The notes below the pieces were generated by a model. It searched no databases and had not been told where the DNA came from. It saw only the letters and a list, made by a program, of their open reading frames with translations. A program made the translations under genes and the position numbers. A stretch of 64,000 nucleotides of DNA from Adiantum capillus-veneris (lineage: Eukaryota > Streptophyta > Polypodiopsida > Polypodiales > Pteridaceae): positions 23,321,013 through 23,385,012 of the forward strand of contig CM043968.1 in the NCBI GenBank assembly GCA_014529385.2, read 5' to 3'. Below are positions 57,241-64,000 of this stretch, piece after piece (the stretch's first letter is position 1; every line of letters begins with the position of its first letter).

Positions 57241-58420
57241 CCCATCACAACAATTAGCCCATTCCACCAAACTTCCTGTTGACATTGGCTTGCCCAGGTG
57301 CTCAATGAGAGGCCATCTGGTGCACTTACACTTGTTTATGTTGCTAGCTAGGCTGATTTGTGAAATATGATCGTTGCATCCTAAAACACTAATCCATACA
57401 AGTTGACCAAAGCACCGATAAGAGACCCCACTAGCAATCTTTTTGTGACTTGTCTCAACCAGGTCAATGCCTTGTCGAATGTCAAAAGTCTTCAACATGC
57501 AAGAATAGGTTATTGCATTTGGGAAAATAGGCCAAGGTTGTGTCTCCCCAAGTTTCTTTGTCGCAACCATTTTGGGCATATCCTGCAATCTGCATGCTCT
57601 AAGATTTGGACAAGGAGAGGCATATGCACCTTTCTCACAAAGATTCACTAGAAGGCTGAAAGATGTAGTAAAACTTCTCAAGAATACCATAAGTAGAGTA
57701 CAAGTAGCACTACAAAACCCTAAACATGACAAGGCAGAGCCTTCAATGTTTGGATTGATCATTGAGATCAACTTGTGATGTGTAATCCATGCCCACATGT
57801 GCTTGATGCAGTTTGACTTGATGGGAGACATCACGACCCTCCAAGAGTTGGACTAGGGGAGGCATACGAGCCTTATTGACAAGGCCTTTGTTGATGCATG
57901 AGTTTTCTAGGATGCTAAGAGATGTTAGACATTTTCTTGAGATACCTAAGAAGACTACAAGAATTAAAAAAACCCTAAACATGTCAAGAATAGAGCCTTT
58001 GTAGTTGGTGGTCTAGGCATACACATGAACGTTGCAAATCTTGTTGTATATGTGCATTGCATCAGTTATACCACATTTGCACCTCAAGAGTAAGCGATAG
58101 GTGATTTCCTCTTTGTGGAGCCTTTCCACCTACCTCTTAAGATGTGAAAAAGAGAGCCTCAAAAATCTATCATACTAGAGAAATTGATATAGGCATACCA
58201 AGATGTTTAGTTTTGGCATTTTCACCCATTCCACTATGTGAGGCATGGGAAGGAAACCCCTCGATCTCTCAAGCTTCCTCCTTCAATCGGTGGTGTACAT
58301 GCACCACCGCCAGCTTCATGGCTATGCTGATGGGGTTTTTTGCCTTACCAGCTTGGATCTTGACGGTTGCCTTGGCTATGACCAAGATGGACAACTTAGC
58401 TTTTTCATCTAGCTAGCACC
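57241..58420 (-). other. Long minus-strand ORF and tandem ~240-bp repeat; possible PPR relic
   Basis: The ORF 57130-57834 (234 residues) is unusually long for this window. It includes FPNAITYSCMLKTFDIRQGI followed by DLVETSHKKIASG, which resembles a plant pentatricopeptide repeat (P-N-A-I-T-Y-x-x-M-L-K). One match is weak evidence. A segment of about 150 bases ending in AACCCTAAACATG is present twice about 240 bases apart (57608-57750 and 57848-57998). No convincing gene start or further PPRs were read. Confidence 0.3.
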
Positions 58421-58798
58421 TCATCCTTTAAACTCCATTTTTACAGGGCCCATTGCTCACATAATTTGCTCGTGTGCTTGAATAATATTTTTTTCTACAA
58501 GCTTCGAAAATCTATAGCAACATACCTTGGGCTCGTGCTTGATCTCCTATGTGCCTAAATCCTTTATTGATATTCTTTGTGCTTGAATCTCTTGGTGTTG
58601 TTGATCTCCATGCAGTGTTGTTATTTGTAAAGCTTTTGAGGGAGTGCTATATTTATAGGTTTGTTATGCTACTGCTTTTCATTGGGCTGTTGCTTTTGAA
58701 AGTTGGAATGCAAAACTGTTGGATTAAATTCCTAATGGAGTATGGGGATTGAGCAAGTGGCTTAAGCCCCTAACCTCGTTTCAAAAAAGGCCCTTTGG

Positions 58799-59895
58799 CT
58801 CATCCACTCACCTCATTTGGAAAAGGTGGTTAGGGGTAACATGGATTTGTCCTCTTCACCTCCATCATCGTATGGCATGCTATTGTAGATGTTCTCATAT
58901 ATCAATGGTTAACCTATAATGGTTTTGGAGTCCAAAGATAGGCTCCATTGGAAACAATATGGCTCTTACAAGGTGGGAGTAAATCATGACCAGAGGTGTA
59001 TGATTGAGAAGACTATATGCATAACATATTACACCCACTTTCTTGTGTATAATCCTTCAACCACTAGTCCACCTTTGAAAATTTTATTGTGCCACTTATC
59101 AGTATGTGCTTTCTCTATTTAGTACATGGACTTGGTGCATTTTAAAAAGTAGAAGTCCTCGGTAACATTGGTTTCCTTCAATTCAAAGTTATCCTCTATG
59201 TACAACATTTCACACAATACCTTTGCGACACCTAAGGATTTTCCTTGTACATTGGCTCTTAGCTCATTAACACAATGTTCAAAATTCTATCAATCTCCTC
59301 ATCCCCTCCCTCTGCCTCACTATTAACATGGTCCAAAACCTGCAATGGTACAATAGATGCGTATTTTAATTCTTCTATGTATTTCCTATTCTTGCACCTC
59401 CATTGACCACTTACACATGGATCACAAAAGCATGAGAGTGTCCAAAGAAGCACATTGCATGGGTTGTCCATTGAATATCCACAAGTGTACTGGAATATAT
59501 AAGAGCCTTGAATAGGTTTTCAATCCCATTAGATAACCCTTGCATGCCATCTTTTAAAACCAATCAAAAATCTATGTGTGTATTGCACCTTTGTGATTTT
59601 TCTTTGTACATTAAAAACTTAACCACATCAATTGCACAATCCAATGTGTTGCATTTGGTTTCCACTACTCGTGTGCAAGTGTTCTATTGATGACAGTCCC
59701 AACACCATCATGCTCTCCTTTTCCTTGCCCCAATGCAAAGAAGTTATGCATCATATGTAAAACTATCAACAATTGATAGTACCTTGCAACAAAGTAGAAA
59801 GTCTTTGTGCCTTGAGTTGAAATGTAGCATCATATGACCACACCCAATGATATTGAAAGCAATAAACTTGCGGTTTTAGCCACGTGTCAAAGTAT
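58799..59895. repeat. Duplicated 1-kb segment, copy 1
   Basis: It matches 61538-62548 base for base over long stretches (for example TAATGGTTTTGGAG and CCAAAGATAGGCTCCATTGG). It includes about 95 bases near 59567-59660 absent from copy 2. On the minus strand a Cys-rich reading (59259-59471: TLSCFCDPCVSGQWRCKNRK, then YIEELKYASIVPLQVLDHV) is shared with copy 2. Confidence 0.88.
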
Positions 59896-61537
59896 AAAGA
59901 AATGCTACACAAACAAAGTATCATACAACTATCAACAAATATGTAAAAATGAAGTGTCTTTCAATAGCACTTGCTCAATTTTCCACATATGTGCTATAAA
60001 AAAGACTCATTACTTGTGTCGACCTTCAATACATGGATTTAATTGCATTTTGCAATTCAAATGAATAATTCTTAGCGAAGTCAATAATGGATTGTACAAC
60101 ATGGTGAGCAAACTTAAGCGTACAATCTTTGAACAGTTTTTCTTTCCACGGAAAGCCAAAGCTAATGCAAATCTTTAGAAAGTGCTTTATATATTGTTGT
60201 TTCAGTGGAAGAGGGATGTGCAAAGGTATAACTTCATGCAATGTTCTAGCCTCTTTCTATTTAGAGGTATAGTGGCATGATGAGTTCTCTATCTTCTTGT
60301 TTTTTAATAGACATATTCAGCCAAGAGGACTGTGAGGAGTGGCTACCTTCTATCTACAAAGTCCATATGTGCTAGGAAGGTTATCAATAAACCCATGCTC
60401 TAGAAATTATTTCAAATTGTTGGGTAAAGCACCTGGCGTATGGTGCACACACATCAATTCTCGTAAATGATTGCACATGTACAAGTCTCTAAAAAAGGGC
60501 CATAATTAGAATTGTCTACCTTGCAAATATTATGAACCTACATATTTCGATGGAATAAATCCATTGTACTTGGTATACCTAATTGAATCTTGACTGATTG
60601 GTTGTATTACGTATACCAACCCAACTATAGATAGTCACAAGCACCTGTTTTTGATCTAGAAGATGACATATGCCCTTCATTTTTTATTATTTCATTTAGC
60701 AATAGGGATACTCCTATAGATTCGATCAACATACCATTTTGTGATACACTGTACCATGAATACCAAGTTATATGTGAGATTCTCTTGTAATTAAAATAAC
60801 CAAGTTATATATAAGATTCTCTTGTAATGAAAATATATGAAAATTCTATTATTATCTTATATGGTGTATCATTTGTTGGATGTTTATAGTCTTACTGATA
60901 AAAGTGGTATTTTGGCATACGTCTTGTGATTTTTATGACAATGTGTGACTATAGCTTGATGAGACTATGGCACCACATTGCCAATTAATGATACCAACTT
61001 TGGTATTGTAATGTAACAATAATAGTACCATATTTGGTCTTGTGGTAGTGTAACATGGGCATTACATATGTTCAAAGTGAAATAAATAGTGTTTTGAAGT
61101 AGCCTACATGGTGTTCCTCTAAAGTTATCATGAAATGGGCTTTTAATAATCTGGCATTACACAATACCAAATTTGGTATCATCAAGCACCAATCCATGTT
61201 CTAATTAGCACTATATTTGGTGAAGCAATGTTCACTGGAAACATACACATGAGAAAAAGGTGGTACAAAGTGTTTTGGACCACCTTATATTGTGTTTGTC
61301 TAAAACTTTTACTTCTCTAGTTTTCAAAAAAATTGTCTATTTACATTACCAACTTTGGTATTGTATGCACCAAAATAGGGACCCATATGGTTTCAAAATT
61401 TGGAACTGCAAGTATCAAGTGAGATTATAGATACTAAAGTGGGTACCATACATAGAGTGGAGAAAGATAGATGCACACACCGTGATATAGAAATCCATTA
61501 AAATAAGATGCTATTCCATGATTGGGAGATGTAAAAA
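59896..61537. other. Spacer between the duplicates; no gene seen
   Basis: AT-rich. A 36-37 base tandem duplication (ACCAAGTTATATGTGAGATT and its partner with ATAAGATT) is at about 60761-60834. No conserved coding. Confidence 0.55.
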
Positions 61538-62548
61538 CTTATCCACTCACTTCATTGGAAAATGTGGGTAGGGGCAACATGGCTTTGTCCTCTTCACCTC
61601 CCTCATCATATGACATCCCATTGTATATGTTTTTACACATCAATGCTTAATCTATAATGGTTTTGGAGCCCAAAGATAGGCTCCATTGGAAACAATATGG
61701 CTCTTACAAGGTGGGAGTAAATCATGACCATAGGTGTATGATTGAGAAGACTATATTCATAACATATTACCCCCACTTGACCATAGTAGAAGCCTTCAAC
61801 CACAAGTCCACCTCTGATAATTTTATTGTGCCACTTATCCTTATGTGCTTTCTCTATTTGTTTGATACATGAATTTGGTGCATTTCAAAAGGTAAAAGTC
61901 CTTGGTGACCTTGGCTACCTTCACTCCAAATTTATCCCCAATGGACAACAATTTACACAACACCTACACAACACTTGATGATTTTCCTTGTACATTGGAT
62001 CTTGGCTCATTACCACAATGTTCAAACTCCTATCCTTCTCCTCATTCCCTTCCTCTTCCTCACTATTGACATTGTCCAATGCCTGCAATGGTACAATAGA
62101 TGCATATTTTCATTCTTCTATGTATTGCCTATTCTTGCATCTCCTCCATTGACCACTTAAACATGGATTACAAAAGCATGAGAGTGTCCAAAGATGCAAA
62201 TTGCATGGGCTGTAATGTTGAATATCCATCAGTGTAGTGAAATGTACAAGAGCCTTGAATTGGTTTCCAATCCCATTGAAGAGTCCTCGCATGTCATCTT
62301 GCAAAACTTGGCTTCCACTACTTGTGTGTACGTGTTCTCTTAATGTTAGTCTGATCACTATCATGCTCTCCTTTTGCATGATCCAATGCAAAGAAGTTAT
62401 GCATCATGTGCAAGAATATCAACAATTGATAGTTCCTTGCAACAAAGTAGAAAGGCCTTTGTGTCTTGAACTGCGATGCAACACCATCTAAGCACGCCCA
62501 ATGATATTGCAAGCAATAAACCTATCACCATGCGTCGCTGTCAAAAGC
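61538..62548. repeat. Duplicated 1-kb segment, copy 2
   Basis: Partner of 58799-59895, lying about 2.65-2.74 kb to the right in the same orientation. The minus-strand reading 62110-62391 gives LREHVHTSSGSQVLQDD, MRGLFNGIGNQFKALVHFTT, then TLSCFCNPCLSGQWRRCKNR and, after a stop, KYASIVPLQALDNVNSEEEE. The CxC-x2-C...C-x-N pattern suggests a zinc-binding tail of a larger protein, family not recognised. Confidence 0.88.
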
Positions 62549-63645
62549 TGAGTAGCAAGGGGGGGGGGGGTGTCATTGGGGTGAAAAGAGGGGAGAAAAG
62601 AGAATATGAGAAGACTCTATATAATGAACTAGTGAGAATAGAAGTGGATACATGTACAAAGGCATTGTGGGCCATTCAATAGTGCATCCCAATATCCAAA
62701 GGTTCCATCTTGCAATAGAATGTTTCTCCATTGTGCATGCCATCCATAAAATCCTAGTTCTCTCAAAAGCGCATCTACATGGGAAACATTTAACCCCCAC
62801 TAGATAATGTCAACAAACTGTCCTTGCTTCTCAAATCTCCCAAAATTGGAATTGGGAAACTCCATGTTCTACCTCTGCCTTTTGCAAGTTCAAATGTAGA
62901 ATGCTCATTGTTGTTTATAGCTACAAACCAAATTTCTTGCTAGTAACGCCTAATAGGGGTAGAACCCTTGCTCTTGCAAATCTTCCTTAAATAATCAACC
63001 TACACATTTGGGCAATTTTAACTGCTACTAAAGTTCCAAATACATGCATAAAACTGTTCACCAAATGACATTAACTCAAGCTTATAGATCTACATACTTT
63101 GGCTAGTTTCAGGATAATTTATGGACACTACAAGGGGCTCTTCACACTTGTGATGCCCGTATCAACATAGACAAACTTGGTTTTTCCTTCTAAAGGAATC
63201 TATACAGGCGTCCATATCTGCACTGCAATCAAAACATCAATATAGGCATCAATATTTGGGTCACCATACAAACATAGTGACATAGATATCAATGCCTATA
63301 TTGTTTGTGATATCAATGCTACATAATAATATATGTTGATGTGTATATCGTCATTTGTAAGTACAAAAATTAAATTGCAATTACTTATAGAAATTAATTT
63401 AAACACAATTGTACTTACAAAATCACCCTCCCATCTACCGCTTCCCAAGTGGTGCGAACTCCCCGACTCCACTTCCACCTTCGCTATCTCTTTTCGCTAC
63501 TTGTACTTGTCAAGATTATCATGTAGTTCCTACTTAGCTTTCTTTTCCTCATCCTTATTGATCCATGACAACTTGGGTGTACCGATCTTCAATGCTTTAT
63601 ATACCTTTGCGTGTTGGTGCTTCAAGTAGTGATGCTTGTATACCT
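62549..63645. other. No gene seen; one inverted repeat
   Basis: A near-perfect 17-base inverted repeat, AATATAGGCATCAATAT at 63239-63255 and ATATCAATGCCTATATT at 63286-63302, could form a hairpin with a 30-base loop. A G run at about 62560-62570 lies in an otherwise unremarkable stretch. Confidence 0.6.
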
Positions 63646-63872
63646 TGTTGGAATTAGGGTTGCAAAGAAACACACGCAGCTTGGAGAAGACGAAGGAAGC
63701 TCAAGGAACACAATAGAGAGTGTGTTACTTAGTGTGCAATGGAAAGATAGATAGCCCTAGAGTGATGGGCGTATATACAATGCACGAGGGAAAAAACCTC
63801 CTAAAGAGGGAAAAAATGCCCCGGCGGTCCTAGTGTGTTCACGCACATCACTACCACATGTATATGGTAACA
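63646..63872 (-). repeat. 3' LTR, family Y (227 bp)
   Basis: On the minus strand it starts TGTTACCATATACATG and ends CCCTAATTCCAACA. It contains the GC block CCGCCGGGGC missing from the 17346 copy. A purine tract on its upstream (minus-strand) side and no primer site after its end make it a 3' LTR; the element extends beyond base 64000. Confidence 0.87.
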
Positions 63873-63884
63873 AATCCCCCCTGG
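63873..63884 (-). other. Polypurine tract of element Y
   Basis: The minus strand reads CCAGGGGGGATT directly before TGTTACC. The remaining bases to 64000 are the 3' interior of that element and show no coding that I recognise. Confidence 0.8.
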
Positions 63885-64000
63885 AGTGATGTGGTGAACG
63901 AGAGTTGGCACATGAGTAAAGGGAAGTGCCATGCCCTAAGGACATGATCAGTCCACAAAGGGGAGTAAGCCCAAAGCTTTGTGGAAAGCTTCAAGCTTCT

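Overview
The window reads as nuclear DNA of a land plant. Grounds: a spliced, intact SERF/zinc-finger gene of the plant At2g23090 type (4887-6764), plant-type Ty1/copia and Ty3/gypsy retrotransposons with initiator-Met tRNA primer sites, a chromodomain-bearing Ty3 element, and GT-AG introns. The abundance of decayed elements, the very short LTRs and a DUF7869-type protein point loosely to a large repeat-rich genome such as a fern, lycophyte or gymnosperm. That placement is inference, not proof.

Layout. 1-4.2 kb: two opposed copia remnants (one with a 192-bp LTR), then a broken copy of an unrecognised protein family (called X here) and a partial LTR (family Y). 4.9-6.8 kb: the only convincing intact host gene. 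6.8-9.4 kb: no gene. 9.4-21.2 kb: a nest of insertions. A minus-strand X element is split by a nearly full-length chromovirus (9738-15590, LTRs of 111 and 123 bp) and abuts a Y LTR with primer site, which is itself followed by a 5'-truncated copia (17.58-21.2 kb). 22.5-23.6 kb: an internally deleted gypsy.

24.1-44.1 kb is the most unusual part. A degenerate DUF7869-like gene (minus) and two degenerate plus-strand genes, one with a DGQHR-like motif and one with a SET domain, lie head to head across about 9 kb of several different tandem arrays. These arrays share one short core, AAGTGGTGGA, seen more than 40 times and almost always in one orientation. One exon of the DUF7869-like gene, with its splice acceptor, is duplicated at 40.4 kb, again beside arrays carrying the core. 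A separate intron-containing pseudogene follows at 42.6-44.1 kb. The whole may be the remains of a large uncharacterised mobile element; this is a hypothesis.

44.25-64 kb: palindromes and a 286-bp MITE with GGAC target duplication; a decayed gypsy (44759-51509) with 130-bp LTRs; unassigned sequence with microsatellites; two more gypsy fragments in opposite orientation (55.2-57.2 kb); a long minus-strand ORF with a faint PPR look; a 1-kb segment present twice (58.8 and 61.5 kb) carrying a Cys-rich coding fragment; and at the right edge a Y-family 3' LTR with polypurine tract whose element continues beyond the window.

Apart from the SERF-like gene nothing appears able to make a full protein. 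Stops and frameshifts interrupt every element, and many stops are the kind made by C-to-T change of CAG, CAA or TGG codons.
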